DNA of 64,000 bases from Myxococcales bacterium (GCA_016707895.1 JADJGV010000001.1:979501-1043500); one strand, 5' to 3'. Shown: positions 8,737 through 19,434, counted from the stretch's first letter. The notes: generated from the letters alone by a model not told the origin. Program-made: numbers and translations.

Positions 8737-9504
8737 ATGCGACGACTCCTCTTGCTGCAAGCGCTCGCCTACGCCGCGGCCACCGGCTGCGCGTTCGGCG
8801 ACGATCCTCCCCACCTCGGCCTCGACGACGTCGACGCCGCCACCGCCGCCGACGCCGCCGGCAACCCCGACGCGCGTCCGCCGGTCGACGCCGGCCCCGA
8901 CGCGCCGCCGCTGGCGTGCACGCTGGTGCCGCAGAGCGGCTGCGCCGGCCGCGCCTGTGACCTCCGCAACGACGGCACGACGACGTGCCGCGACGTCACC
9001 AGCGGCGGCGTGGAGGACGACGCCTGCACCGCGGTGGCGCAGTGCGCCGCCGGCTACAGCTGCCTCAACACCGCGAGCCAGGGGTCGTGCCTCGAGTTCT
9101 GCCGCGACGACGGCGACTGCGCGCCGGCCTCCGGCAGCCGTTGCGCGATCCGCCTCAGCGACGGCGCCGGCAACCCGGTCCCGGGCGGCGTCTTCTGCAG
9201 CCAGGCCTGCGCGCCGCGCTCCGGCGCCGGATGCCCGGCCACCTGGAACTGCGCCCCGATCGACGACGCCGCGGGCGACTTCACGCGGTGCGTGCCGGCG
9301 GGCGCCGGGGGCGTCGGCGCGACCTGCGCGAGCGTGCGCGACTGCCGGATCGGGCACCTGTGCGTCGAGCGCGGCGCGACCACCACCTGCGAGCGCTCCT
9401 GCCGCGTCGGCGTCGCCGGCGACTGCACCGGCGGCGCGACCTGCCAGGGATTCACCAACACGTCGACGATCATCGGCGGCGTCGAGTGGGGAGCCTGCCA
9501 ATGA
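8737..9504 (+). CDS. cysteine-rich lipoprotein, 255 aa
   Basis: The start is the ATG at 8737, directly after an in-frame GTG. MRRLLLLQALAYAAATGC is a lipoprotein signal. After an Asp/Ala/Pro linker (DAATAADAAGNPDARPP) comes a domain with more than 20 Cys arranged in pairs (CAGRACDLRNDGTTTC, CAAGYSC, CLEFCRDDGDC, CERSC, CTGGATC), resembling the EGF/tenascin-like or Dickkopf-like Cys-rich stretches common in myxobacterial surface lipoproteins. Disulfide-stabilised and extracytoplasmic by inference. Its stop overlaps the start of the OmpA-family gene (ATGA), so the two are one transcript and may act together in the cell envelope. Confidence 0.85.
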   Translation: MRRLLLLQALAYAAATGCAFGDDPPHLGLDDVDAATAADAAGNPDARPPVDAGPDAPPLACTLVPQSGCAGRACDLRNDGTTTCRDVTSGGVEDDACTAVAQCAAGYSCLNTASQGSCLEFCRDDGDCAPASGSRCAIRLSDGAGNPVPGGVFCSQACAPRSGAGCPATWNCAPIDDAAGDFTRCVPAGAGGVGATCASVRDCRIGHLCVERGATTTCERSCRVGVAGDCTGGATCQGFTNTSTIIGGVEWGACQ

Positions 9505-10649
9505 AGCCCGTCACGATCGTCACGTCCCTCATGCTGCTCGCCGGGTCGGCCGCCGCCGGCCCGGTCGAGGTCGGCGTCGTCACCGGCGGCCACGGCTTCG
9601 CCGACGACGTCGAGCTGGGCGTCGAGGACTGGATGCCCGAGCCGGGCCCGGAGTCGTCGGCGCTGCTGGGCGTGCGGGTCGGCGTGCCGCTGGCGCGGCG
9701 GTTCGCGGTCGAGGGCGAGCTGGTCGTCGTGCCCACCGCCGACGACGTGCTCGGCGACGCCGCCACGGTGTTCGCCGCGCGGCTGCAGGGCGTCGCGTAC
9801 CTGACCCGCGGTCGGGTGCGGCCGTTCGTGGTCGCCGGCGCCGGCGTGATCGGCGTCCGCGGCGGCGCGCCGCAGCTCGACGACGACGTCGACCGCGCGC
9901 TGCACTGGGGCGGCGGCGTCCGGCTCGGCCTGACCCGCACGCTGGCGGCGCGGCTCGACCTGCGCCACGTGATCGTCCCTGGCCGCACCGCCGGCGGCGC
10001 CACCAGCGACGGCGAGCTCCAGCTAGGTTTGACGTGGACGTTCGGCGCCGCGACGCCGAAGCGGCTCGTGGTCGCCGCGCCACCGCCGCCAGCGCCGATC
10101 GTCGCGCGGGATCGCGACGGGGATCAGCTGCTCGACGCCGACGATCGCTGCCCGGTCGACGCCGAGGACCGCGACGACTTCGAGGACGCCGACGGTTGTC
10201 CGGATCCCGACAACGACGGCGACCAGCTCGCCGACACCGTCGATCACTGCCCGCTGGTCGCCGAATCGATGAACGGCTGGAACGACGACGACGGCTGCCC
10301 CGACGAGATCCTCGCCGAGCTGGCCGGCATCGAGTTCGAGCGCGGCTCGGCGCGCATCACCAGCGCGTCGCGGCCCATCCTCGATCGCACGATCGACATC
10401 CTCACCCGCGCGCCGGCGCTGCACGTCGAGATCAGCGGCCACACCTCGAGCGACGGCGACCGCGACGACAACCTCGCGCTGTCGCGGGCCCGCGCCGAGG
10501 CCGTCGCCGCCTACCTGGTCGCTCACGGCGTCGCCGCCGATCGCCTCACCGCGATCGGCTACGGCCCCGACCGCCCGGTCGCCGACGACCGCGACCACGA
10601 CGGCCGCCGCCGCAACCGCCGCATCGAGTTCCGCATCGTCCCGCCGTGA
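9501..10649 (+). CDS. OmpA-family outer-membrane protein with calcium-type repeats
   Basis: Start ATG 9501 overlaps the preceding stop. The 382-aa protein has a cleavable signal (MKPVTIVTSLMLLAGSAAA), an N-terminal beta-barrel-like region (about 20-180, 'GVRVGVPLARRFAVEGELVVVP', 'RLGLTRTLAARLDLRHVIVPGR'), then thrombospondin type 3-like repeats (DRDGDQLLDADDRCP, DFEDADGCPDPDNDGDQLADTVDHCP) and a C-terminal OmpA/MotB domain (about 270-382). The OmpA domain shows EISGHTSSDGDRDDNLALSR, the peptidoglycan-contact region, and RRNRRIEF at the end. It likely spans the outer membrane and binds peptidoglycan. This three-part architecture is frequent in Myxococcota. Confidence 0.9.
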   Translation: MKPVTIVTSLMLLAGSAAAGPVEVGVVTGGHGFADDVELGVEDWMPEPGPESSALLGVRVGVPLARRFAVEGELVVVPTADDVLGDAATVFAARLQGVAYLTRGRVRPFVVAGAGVIGVRGGAPQLDDDVDRALHWGGGVRLGLTRTLAARLDLRHVIVPGRTAGGATSDGELQLGLTWTFGAATPKRLVVAAPPPPAPIVARDRDGDQLLDADDRCPVDAEDRDDFEDADGCPDPDNDGDQLADTVDHCPLVAESMNGWNDDDGCPDEILAELAGIEFERGSARITSASRPILDRTIDILTRAPALHVEISGHTSSDGDRDDNLALSRARAEAVAAYLVAHGVAADRLTAIGYGPDRPVADDRDHDGRRRNRRIEFRIVPP

Positions 10650-10693
10650 TCCCGGCGGTCCCGCGGAACTCGACCAGCCTGGGCGGCGCGCGG

Positions 10694-11962
10694 TCAGCCG
10701 TTGTGCTTGGACCGCGCGTCGTACGCGAGCGAGCAGTAGGCGGCGTCACGGTTGCCGAGGCTGGTCGCGGCGCTGGTGGCCTCGAAGCGGACCCCGCCCG
10801 CGCGACCGCCGCGCCGCTTCAGCGCGGCGTCGAGCTGCTTGACCCGCGGGTCGCGAGGCGACACCGCCGTGCGCCCGAGCCGCACCTGCCGCAGGTTCGG
10901 CAACGCCGCGAGCAGATCGAGGTCGGCGAACCCGGTGTCGAACAGGTTCAGGTAGCGGAGCTGGGTCAGGCCGGCCAGCGGCCCGAAGTCGCGGACGCGC
11001 TTGAGCCCGGTGAGATCCAGCTCGAGCAGGCGCGTGAGCCCGGCGAGCCCAGCGAGCTGGTCGACCCGGGTGTCGCCGATCCACAGGAGCCGCAGATCGC
11101 GGAGCGCGGCGCCGAGCCCCTCGACCGACGCCAGCGCCGAGCGCTCGGCGTACAGCGTCTGCAGACGGCGGCAGGCCAGGATCGGCGCCAACGACGTGAA
11201 CCGCGCGCCGCGCGCCTTGAGGGCGAGCAGGCCGCGCGCCGACGCCAGCGGCGCGAGGCTCTGGATCGGCGTGAGGTTGACGTCCACCAGCAACAGCGAC
11301 GGCTGCGACAGCCCCTCGAGGCTGGTCAGGCGCTTGGCCGTCGGGCCGACGAACACCTCGAGCTTCCGCAGCGCCGCCAGCGGCTGGAGCGACCGCGCGA
11401 GGTGCTGCTTGGCCTTCACGTACGTGAGCCCCGGGCACGCCTCGATCCCGGCGAAGCTGGCGAGGTTGGTCTGCCGGTCGCCGAGCGTCAGCCGCTCGAG
11501 CTTCGGGAAGCCACGCAAGAACTCGAGGTCCCGGGTCGCGGCGCCGGCGATCGTCAACGCGGCCAGCCGCGACGTCCGCGGCACGCGATCGAGCACCGTC
11601 GGCGTCTTGATCCGCACGAACTCGACCGTGGCGCTGGCCTCGAGCACGTCGGCCAGCCCCGGTGCGCGCTGGACCTTGTCGCGGAGCCACAGGTGCTTGA
11701 CCTTGGTGCGGGCCAGCCCGTGCAGCGCCGGCGTGGTCGCGCGGTCGATCTCGAACGTGTCGCCTTGCACGAACGGCCGCACCAGCTGCACGCGCTCGGC
11801 GTCGCTGAGCGCTGGCGGCGGCGCGCTCACGCGCGGCGGCGCGGATCGGGCGTTGGTCGCCGGGCGCGGCTTGGCGCCACCGCCCCGTCCACCGGCGCGG
11901 ATCTCCGCGGCCGACCGCGGCTTGGCTGGGCGCGCACGCGTCGCTCGAGTGGGGTTCCTCAT
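10694..11962 (-). CDS. leucine-rich-repeat protein, 422 aa
   Basis: After a basic, Ala/Pro-rich N-terminal 55 residues with no signal peptide, residues 95-390 form about a dozen leucine-rich repeats of roughly 22-25 residues, for example LRDLRLLWIGDTRVDQLAGLAG, LLELDLTGLKRVRDFGPLAGL, LRYLNLFDTGFADLDLLAAL. Such curved solenoids bind other proteins. The C-terminus has one Cys and a basic tail. It lies 86 bp downstream of the PEGA Ser/Thr kinase in the same direction and is probably expressed with it, so it could be a scaffold or target in that pathway; the partner is not known. Confidence 0.8.
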   Translation of the reverse strand: MRNPTRATRARPAKPRSAAEIRAGGRGGGAKPRPATNARSAPPRVSAPPPALSDAERVQLVRPFVQGDTFEIDRATTPALHGLARTKVKHLWLRDKVQRAPGLADVLEASATVEFVRIKTPTVLDRVPRTSRLAALTIAGAATRDLEFLRGFPKLERLTLGDRQTNLASFAGIEACPGLTYVKAKQHLARSLQPLAALRKLEVFVGPTAKRLTSLEGLSQPSLLLVDVNLTPIQSLAPLASARGLLALKARGARFTSLAPILACRRLQTLYAERSALASVEGLGAALRDLRLLWIGDTRVDQLAGLAGLTRLLELDLTGLKRVRDFGPLAGLTQLRYLNLFDTGFADLDLLAALPNLRQVRLGRTAVSPRDPRVKQLDAALKRRGGRAGGVRFEATSAATSLGNRDAAYCSLAYDARSKHNG

Positions 11963-12048
11963 CTCGGCAAGCCTCGGACGCGACCCGCGCTGGGGTCAAG
12001 GTCTGTGCCGCGTGTTCCGGCGCGACGACCACCGCGCGCCGCAGCCCG

Positions 12049-13785
12049 TCACCGCGGCTGCACGCGCGCGGTCTCGCCGGCGACGATCTCGACGGTCGCG
12101 CGGTGGACGACGGCGCGGTCGAGCGGGCTCTGCAGCTCGACCTGGTGGCGACCGACCGGCAGCTTGCGCTTGAGGATCGGCGTCTCGCCCCAGACGACGC
12201 CGTCGACCACCACCAGCGCGGCCGGCGACCACTCGCCGACAGCCAGGAACCCGGTGGCGGTGACCGCGGGCGGCGCGGCGTCGACCGGCGCGGTGGCCAT
12301 CGGCGCGGCGTCGGGGGGCGCCACCGGTCGCCCGGCGTCGATCGGCCGCGGGCCGGCGTCGCGGCGGCGGCCACCGCCGTCGAGAGAGGGCTCACGGGCG
12401 TCGACCACCGCCCGCAGCACCGCCAGCGCGTCGGGCGGCGCCGCGTCGGCGACCGCCACCACCGCCGCGTCGGGATCCACCACCGCGCCCCCGTCGACGC
12501 CGCCGGCGACCGCGCCGCCGCGGGTCGCGATCCACAGCCCGCCGGCGCCGAGCCCGGCCGCGACGAACAGCAGCGCCGCGACCGCGCCGCGCCGTGACCG
12601 CGTGGCCACCGGCGTTGGCGCCGCATCGTCGAGCTCGGTCACCGCGTCCATCCGCGTCGACGGCCCAGCCGGTGCGGTGCGCGCGCCCGTGGCCGGCGCG
12701 GCCGGCAGCTCCGTGGCCAGCGCGGTCGCGCCCCGGGTGTCGAACCCCGCCGCGCTGGCGGGCCGCGCGATCGGCTCCGCCGCCGCCGCGTCGACCGCGG
12801 TCGCGACCCCGCTGGGGCGCCCGACCGCGGCCCCATCGCCGCGGCCATCGGCCAGCACCCGCGAGAGCCAGCGGTGGTGGTGCTCGCGCTCGCCGGCCAG
12901 CGCGCGCTCGGCCCACGCCTCGAGGCTGACGTTGGTGGCAGCGCCGGCGATGCGCTCCAGCACCTCGGCCATCGCCGCGGCCGTGGCCAGCCGCGCGTCG
13001 GGATCGCGCGCCAGCGCCGCCAGCACGACGTCGTCGAAGCCGTCGGGCAGCGGCCCTGCGATCGTCGACGGCGGCGCGATCGGCTGCTCCTCGACCGCCT
13101 TGGCCACGGCGTAGATCGAGTCGCCGGTGAACAGGTGGCGCCCGGTCGCCAGCTCCCACAGCACCACCGCCATCGAGAACACGTCCGAGCGGCGATCGAT
13201 CGGCTGGTTCTTGATCTGCTCGGGCGACATGTACGGCGGCTTGCCCTTGAGCGTGCCGAACTCGGTGACCGGCGCCTGCCGCCCGCGCACCAGCGCGATG
13301 CCGAAGTCGAGCACCTTGACCCGCGCGTCGTAGCCGAGCATCAGGTTGTCGGGGCTGATGTCGCGGTGGACCACGCCGAGCAGCTGGCCGCTGACCAGAT
13401 CGCGCAGCTCGTGGGCGGCGTGCAGCCCGCGGCACGCCGCGGCCATCACCTGGCACAGCACCGCCGGCGGCGGCCGCCGCTCGCCCAGCGTGCGGAAGCT
13501 CATGCCCGGCACGTACTCCATCACCATGTACGCGGTGCCGCCCAGCTCGCCGAAGTCGATGATCTGCGCGATGCCGGGGTGGGTCAGCCGCGCCAAGAGG
13601 CGCGCCTCGTCGAGGAACATCGCCCGCGCCAGCTCGGTCGCGGCCAGCTCGGCGCGCACGGTCTTGATCGCGCACACCTGCTCGAACCCGGCCACGCCGC
13701 GGCGCCGCGCCAGGAGCACGTCACCCATGCCGCCCGACTTCAGCGCGTGCAGGATCTCGTAGTCGCCGAGGCGCGTCCCGATCAT
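12049..13785 (-). CDS. transmembrane Ser/Thr protein kinase with extracytoplasmic PEGA domain
   Basis: The 578-aa protein has an N-terminal eukaryotic-like kinase domain (about 8-270): Gly-rich loop SGGMGDV, Lys41 in CAIKTV, catalytic HRD (D142) in VVHRDISPDN, DFG at 160-162, and SPEQ in the activation segment. A single membrane helix near residue 430 (GAVAALLFVAAGLGAGGLW) is followed by an Asp/Ala/Pro linker and a C-terminal PEGA-type domain (VVVDGVVWGETPILKRKLPVGRHQVELQSP). PEGA domains are thought to sense or bind in the periplasm. A GAGG ribosome site precedes the ATG. The gene starts 18 bp after the FHA/sigma-54 activator, a likely phosphorylation partner since FHA domains bind phosphothreonine. 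Confidence 0.92.
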   Translation of the reverse strand: MIGTRLGDYEILHALKSGGMGDVLLARRRGVAGFEQVCAIKTVRAELAATELARAMFLDEARLLARLTHPGIAQIIDFGELGGTAYMVMEYVPGMSFRTLGERRPPPAVLCQVMAAACRGLHAAHELRDLVSGQLLGVVHRDISPDNLMLGYDARVKVLDFGIALVRGRQAPVTEFGTLKGKPPYMSPEQIKNQPIDRRSDVFSMAVVLWELATGRHLFTGDSIYAVAKAVEEQPIAPPSTIAGPLPDGFDDVVLAALARDPDARLATAAAMAEVLERIAGAATNVSLEAWAERALAGEREHHHRWLSRVLADGRGDGAAVGRPSGVATAVDAAAAEPIARPASAAGFDTRGATALATELPAAPATGARTAPAGPSTRMDAVTELDDAAPTPVATRSRRGAVAALLFVAAGLGAGGLWIATRGGAVAGGVDGGAVVDPDAAVVAVADAAPPDALAVLRAVVDAREPSLDGGGRRRDAGPRPIDAGRPVAPPDAAPMATAPVDAAPPAVTATGFLAVGEWSPAALVVVDGVVWGETPILKRKLPVGRHQVELQSPLDRAVVHRATVEIVAGETARVQPR

Positions 13786-13803
13786 GCGACCTCGGTCACG
13801 CCC

Positions 13804-15165
<1,362 letters not shown>

Positions 15166-15239
15166 GAGCGCGAGGATAACGCATCCGCGTCGCGCGCGTC
15201 GGCGCGGGGCACGGCGATGACCGATGGTAGGATCGCGGC

Positions 15240-17078
15240 ATGCGTCGCGCGCTGGCCGTCCTCGCCCCCCTCGTCGCCGCGGGGTGTAGCGATCCGACGA
15301 TCGCGATCGCGATCGACTGGTCGGCGCACCTGGGCCTGCGCGACCAGGTGACCGAGGTGCGGGTGACCGTCAACACCCTCACGAACCAGGCCTGCGCCAC
15401 GCTGCGCGACGGCGACGTCGACGACGCGGAGCTGGCGCTGGGGCTGCAGACCGCCGTGACCTTCCCCAACGGCGCGAGCACCCACGCGCTCGACGGTGTG
15501 CCGCGCCTCGGCCCCAAGCTGTTCGTGCTCGAGGGCTACGACGCGGAGCACCGGCGGATCGCCGCGGGCTGCCGCGATCATGGCGACATCGACGCCGACG
15601 TCGAGCTGGCGATCGTCGCCGAGCCGGTGATCGTGACGCGGGTGGTGCTCACCCCCGACCAGTCGCCGAGCCTGACGCTGCCGCGCACCACCAGCGGAGG
15701 CCCCGGCGACCGCCTCACGTTCTACGCCCGCGAGCTCGCCGCGGGCCACGCCGCGCTAGACCCGCTGGCGGCGCGGTTCTCGCTTCGGACCATCGAGCAC
15801 CCGGCCGACCTCCCGTTCGGCGAGACGACGCGGGTCGACGAGATCACCGGCGAGTTCAGAGGCGACCTCCCCCAGACCATGCCCGCCGACGCCAGCGCCG
15901 CGGTCGGCCCGGTCGAGCTGGTGCTCCGCGTGCCCTGGCCCGATCGGGTCCAGCGGGTCGCCGCGTTCGTGCCAGCCGCCGTGCTGGCAGCGCCGCGGAC
16001 CATCGCCGCCACCGAGGCCAATGCCGTGCGCCCCGACTGGGCGTTCGTCACCTCCGGCCCGCCCGACGACGTGGTGGCGGCCAGCCTGGTCGAGGTCGCC
16101 GGCCAGCCGCGGCGCATCGCGGTCATCACCGAGGAGGACAGGACCCTGAAGCTGCGCGGCGCGATCACGTCGGCGGTGACCGGCGAAGCGCGCGCGCTGG
16201 CCGGCTTCCGCCGTCCCGCCGGGTCGGCGATCGTCACCTTGACGCGCGACGGTTGGTACCGGGTCGATCCGGCCACGCCAGCGCTGGTGCCGATCGCGGC
16301 CGGGCCAGGCGCGACCGCCGACGAGCTCGTCGCGATGCCCAGCTGCGGCAACCCGCTCGTCGACGCCGGGCTGCTCGTCCGCACGGCCGCGGCCTGGCAG
16401 GGGTTCACCGCGCCCGGCCCAGCGCCGGCCGCCGACGACGAACCGGTCGGCGCCCTCGCGCAGCGCCTCACCGCCTTCTGGGGTGAACACCCCGGCGCCG
16501 CCCTCGAGGACGTGCTGTGCGTGACGGTCGATCAGGCCGCGCTGGCGATCGCCGTGCTGGCCGTCGCCGACGACACCGGCTTCGTCGCGCGCTACGCGGT
16601 GTCGAACATCGGGGCGCCGACCGTGTTGCCGTTCGTCGGCAGCGTCACCGTCGCGGTCCCGGGGCCCAACGCGATCGATCTCGTCGGTCCGATCCCCACC
16701 GACACCGGCGTGCGCGCGGTGTCGTACCGGGCGAAGCGCGATGGCGACGCCGCGTTGCTGATCCCCGACCAGGTCGTCGACTACCCGCTGCCCGCGGTGC
16801 CGAGCCGGATGATCGTCGCCCACGCCAACACCGACGCCTACCCCGACGTGCTCGCGCTGGTGCCGTTCCAGGGCGGCGTGACGCTGTCCGTGACCCTCGG
16901 CGCGGCGCGGCCGGGCGACGAACTCACCGCGCTGGTGCGCACCGGGCTGACCGGCCAGTCGCCGCGCTTCGTCCGGCTGCCGCTGCTCGAGAACGACGAC
17001 CTGCAGCTGGTCATCGCCGGCGACGCGGGGCTGGTCGCGTTCGACATGCTGACCCCAGCCCATGCGATGGCGCCGTGA
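15240..17078 (+). CDS. large hypothetical lipoprotein, 612 aa
   Basis: The N-terminus MRRALAVLAPLVAAGC is a lipoprotein signal with Cys16. The rest is an extended beta-rich protein, with strand-turn units such as IAVLAVADDTGFVARYAV and QLVIAGDAGLVAFDML that recall beta-propeller blades; no catalytic motif is recognised. It is divergent from the FHA/sigma-54 activator with 74 bp between starts. Its stop overlaps the next gene by four bases (GTGA), so it heads the transcript that leads into the array of small lipoproteins. Confidence 0.75.
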   Translation: MRRALAVLAPLVAAGCSDPTIAIAIDWSAHLGLRDQVTEVRVTVNTLTNQACATLRDGDVDDAELALGLQTAVTFPNGASTHALDGVPRLGPKLFVLEGYDAEHRRIAAGCRDHGDIDADVELAIVAEPVIVTRVVLTPDQSPSLTLPRTTSGGPGDRLTFYARELAAGHAALDPLAARFSLRTIEHPADLPFGETTRVDEITGEFRGDLPQTMPADASAAVGPVELVLRVPWPDRVQRVAAFVPAAVLAAPRTIAATEANAVRPDWAFVTSGPPDDVVAASLVEVAGQPRRIAVITEEDRTLKLRGAITSAVTGEARALAGFRRPAGSAIVTLTRDGWYRVDPATPALVPIAAGPGATADELVAMPSCGNPLVDAGLLVRTAAAWQGFTAPGPAPAADDEPVGALAQRLTAFWGEHPGAALEDVLCVTVDQAALAIAVLAVADDTGFVARYAVSNIGAPTVLPFVGSVTVAVPGPNAIDLVGPIPTDTGVRAVSYRAKRDGDAALLIPDQVVDYPLPAVPSRMIVAHANTDAYPDVLALVPFQGGVTLSVTLGAARPGDELTALVRTGLTGQSPRFVRLPLLENDDLQLVIAGDAGLVAFDMLTPAHAMAP

Positions 17079-17500
17079 AGGCGCGCGCGTTGCTCCTATT
17101 AATGGTGGCCTGCGGCGGCGGCAGCAAGCCGCCGACCACGGCGCCCCCGGCCCAGCCGGCGCCCGAACCTACCCCGACGGTGGATGAGGCTGGGGCCGCG
17201 GAGGTCGCCGACGCCTTCGTGGAGGTGCTGGCGACGATGGTGCAGATCTCCCAGGGTGACGATTGTAAGGCCATGGGTACATCCCTGGGCCAGCTGTTCG
17301 ATCGGAGCCAGCCGCTGTTCGACCAGGCCCTGACGCTGGCTCACGACCCGGCGTCGTCCAAGCTGCTGGTCGCGGCCATGAATGCGCGCTCCGCCGAGGT
17401 AGATCCGCTGGTCGAGGCGATGGGGCCCGGGCTGGTGCGCTGCAAGGACGAGCCATCGGTGGTCGACGCCATGGAGCGCATGCCGACGCTCAACTTGTAA
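17075..17500 (+). CDS. small lipoprotein, member 1 of a tandem family, 141 aa
   Basis: A GTG start overlaps the preceding stop. MKARALLLLMVACGGG is a very short lipoprotein signal. The mature protein has a Pro/Ala linker then a helical domain with two Cys: DDCKAM near residue 68 and LVRCKDEP near residue 126. This arrangement (Cys early in a helical bundle, Cys near the end before a 'VxxAMxRM' tail) is shared with the next four genes. It is the most divergent member of the group. Predicted alpha-helical and periplasmic or surface-exposed. Function unknown. Confidence 0.7.
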   Translation: MKARALLLLMVACGGGSKPPTTAPPAQPAPEPTPTVDEAGAAEVADAFVEVLATMVQISQGDDCKAMGTSLGQLFDRSQPLFDQALTLAHDPASSKLLVAAMNARSAEVDPLVEAMGPGLVRCKDEPSVVDAMERMPTLNL

Positions 17501-17606
17501 TCGCGGCTGTAAGCGCGCGATGACATTGTTGTTCTTGCCGGCGTCGTGCGGCTATGGGATAGACCGCGCACGAACGCGCCTCGCGCGCGAAAGGACCAAA
17601 CCGAAC

Positions 17607-18200
17607 ATGAAGCGCCTGACTGTCATTGCCCTCCTCGCGTCCGCCATCGCCTTCACCGGCTGCAAGAAGAAGGACGAGGGCAACAAGCCCGCGACCACCG
17701 AGAACAAGCCGGCCGCGGGCACCGCCGCGGGCACCGCTGCTCCCGCCGCGGGCACCGCCGCTCCGGCCGCGGGCACCGCCGCTCCGGCCGCGGGCACTGC
17801 CGCTCCGGCCGACCCGGCCGCGGGCACCGCCGCGCCGGCTGGCGACACCGCCGCCCCCGCTGGTGGCGCTGCGATGCCGTCGGACGCCGAGTTCGAGGCG
17901 ATGATGAACAAGGCCATCGGCCTGTTCGACGGCATGGCGAAGGCCGTCGACGCCGCGGGCGACGACTGCGGCAAGCTCGCCGACGGCATGAGCAAGGTCC
18001 TCGACGACAGCAAGGACTTCATCGAGTCGGCCAAGAAGTGGAAGGACAACGCCGAGATGGACAAGAAGGCGGAGGAGTGGATGAAGGGGAAGATGGAGTC
18101 GATGATGCCGTCGATGATGAAGATCGGCGCCGCGACCCAGAAGTGCGGCTCGGACGCCAAGTTCGCCGAGGTCATGAAGCGGATGGACGACCTGAAGTAG
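17607..18200 (+). CDS. small lipoprotein, member 2 of the family, with AAPAAGT repeats, 197 aa
   Basis: ATG 17607 is preceded by AAAGGA and gives the signal MKRLTVIALLASAIAFTGC. Residues 33-88 are a low-complexity linker of repeating AAPAAGT units (18- to 21-base DNA repeats). The helical domain that follows (from PSDAEFEAMMNKAIGLFDGM) contains DDCGKLADGM and ATQKCGSDAKFAEVMKRMDDL, the family pattern. The stretch DSKDFIESAKKWKDNAEMDK is nearly identical to member 3, so these two share recent ancestry. The long linker could hold the domain away from the membrane. An imperfect hairpin lies downstream at 18243-18270. Confidence 0.8.
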   Translation: MKRLTVIALLASAIAFTGCKKKDEGNKPATTENKPAAGTAAGTAAPAAGTAAPAAGTAAPAAGTAAPADPAAGTAAPAGDTAAPAGGAAMPSDAEFEAMMNKAIGLFDGMAKAVDAAGDDCGKLADGMSKVLDDSKDFIESAKKWKDNAEMDKKAEEWMKGKMESMMPSMMKIGAATQKCGSDAKFAEVMKRMDDLK

Positions 18201-18242
18201 GTCCTCCCAGCCGACGCGCGCTCGTCGCGCCGACGCTCTCCA

Positions 18243-18270
18243 CGAGCCGATCGCACCCGCGGTCGGCTCG
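18243..18270 (+). terminator. hairpin after small lipoprotein gene, possible terminator
   Basis: CGAGCCGA and TCGGCTCG form an 8-bp perfect stem around a 12-base loop, followed by TCGGCGTTTC. The short T run makes this a weak rho-independent terminator at best. It lies between the lipoprotein genes at 17607 and 18356. Confidence 0.4.
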
Positions 18271-18355
18271 TCGGCGTTTCGGGTCCGCGCGTGGACGGCC
18301 GCGAGCGTGTCAGTCCGTGGCAGCGCGCCTGTCCGCGTGCGATGCTCGGCGGCCT

Positions 18356-18835
18356 ATGAAGCAGCTCGTCGCGGTTGGGTTGATGTGCGTGATCGCGTGC
18401 GGTGGATCGTCCTCCAAGCCGGCCCAGCAGCCGACCCTGGCCAACACGCCGGAGCCGGCGCCCAAGGCGGCGCCCGAGCCCGCGCCTGAGCCCCCCTTCG
18501 ACGCCAGCACCGTCTCCGACGCCGAGTTCGACGCGACCATGAACCAGGCCATCGCCATGTTCGAGGCCATGGCCGCCGCCACCGACGCCGCCGCTGGCGA
18601 CTGCGGCAAGCTCGCCGATGGCATGGCCACGGTGATGGACGACAGCAAGGACTTCATCGAGTCGGCCAAGAAGTGGAAGGACAATGCCGAGATGGACAAG
18701 CGGGCAGAGGAGTGGATGAAGGGGAAGATGGAAGCGCTGATGCCGAACATGATGAAGATCGGCACCGCCGGTCAGAAGTGCGCCTCGGACGCGAAGTTCA
18801 TCGAGGTGATGAAGCGCATGGAGGAGCTGAACTAG
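18356..18835 (+). CDS. small lipoprotein, member 3 of the family, 159 aa
   Basis: The signal MKQLVAVGLMCVIACGGSSSK ends in lipobox VIAC. A short Pro/Ala/Glu linker precedes the helical domain with GDCGKLADGMATVMDDSKDFIESAKKWKDN and GQKCASDAKFIEVMKRMEEL. The domain is almost the same as in member 2, while the signal and upstream DNA are almost the same as in member 4; so member 3 looks like a junction in a series of duplications. Function unknown; likely a lipid-anchored helical bundle with one disulfide. Confidence 0.82.
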   Translation: MKQLVAVGLMCVIACGGSSSKPAQQPTLANTPEPAPKAAPEPAPEPPFDASTVSDAEFDATMNQAIAMFEAMAAATDAAAGDCGKLADGMATVMDDSKDFIESAKKWKDNAEMDKRAEEWMKGKMEALMPNMMKIGTAGQKCASDAKFIEVMKRMEELN

Positions 18836-18893
18836 CCGCGCGAGCGTGCCAGTCCGTGCCGCGGGCCCGCCAGCGTGCGATGCTCGGCGGCCT

Positions 18894-19376
18894 ATGAAGC
18901 AGCTCGTCGCGGCCGGGTTGATGTGTCTGATCGCGTGCGGTGGCTCGTCGAAGGCGCCGGCGTCGCAACCGACGCTGGCCAACAAGCCCGCCGAGGAGGC
19001 GCCCACGCCACCGACGGAGCCCGAGCCCACGTCGCCGGCCGCCGACGCCGGCGCGCCGACCGACGCCGAGGTCGAGGCGATGATGGGCCAGGCGATGGCG
19101 ATGTTCGCGGCGATGGGCGACGCGGTCGATGCCGCCGGCAGCGACTGCGGCAAGCTGGCCGCCAGCCTCGACGCCACGCTCGACGCCCACGGCGAGTTCC
19201 TGGCGTCCGCCAAGCGGTGGAAGGGCAACGCCGCCATGGACCAGAAGGCCGAGGCGTGGATGCAGGCGCACATGGACGACGTGATGCCGCACGTGATGAA
19301 GGTCGCCACCGCCGGGCAGACCTGCACCGGGCAGCCCGCCTTCGACGCGGTGATGAAGCGCTTCGCCGAGCTCTAG
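18894..19376 (+). CDS. small lipoprotein, member 4 of the family, 160 aa
   Basis: ATG 18894 gives MKQLVAAGLMCLIACGGSSK, nearly identical to the previous gene, and 40 bp around the start are identical in both genes. The mature domain keeps the family pattern (SDCGKLAASLDATLDAHGEFLASAKRWKGN; GQTCTGQPAFDAVMKRFAEL) but has diverged elsewhere. So upstream and signal regions stayed alike while the helical domain changed, which suggests either recent recombination or selection on expression and export. Role unknown. Confidence 0.82.
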   Translation: MKQLVAAGLMCLIACGGSSKAPASQPTLANKPAEEAPTPPTEPEPTSPAADAGAPTDAEVEAMMGQAMAMFAAMGDAVDAAGSDCGKLAASLDATLDAHGEFLASAKRWKGNAAMDQKAEAWMQAHMDDVMPHVMKVATAGQTCTGQPAFDAVMKRFAEL

Positions 19377-19434
19377 GCGCGATCCGCCCGCGCCGGCGGT
19401 GGCGAGCGCCCACGGCCCGTGCCATCGTCCGGGC

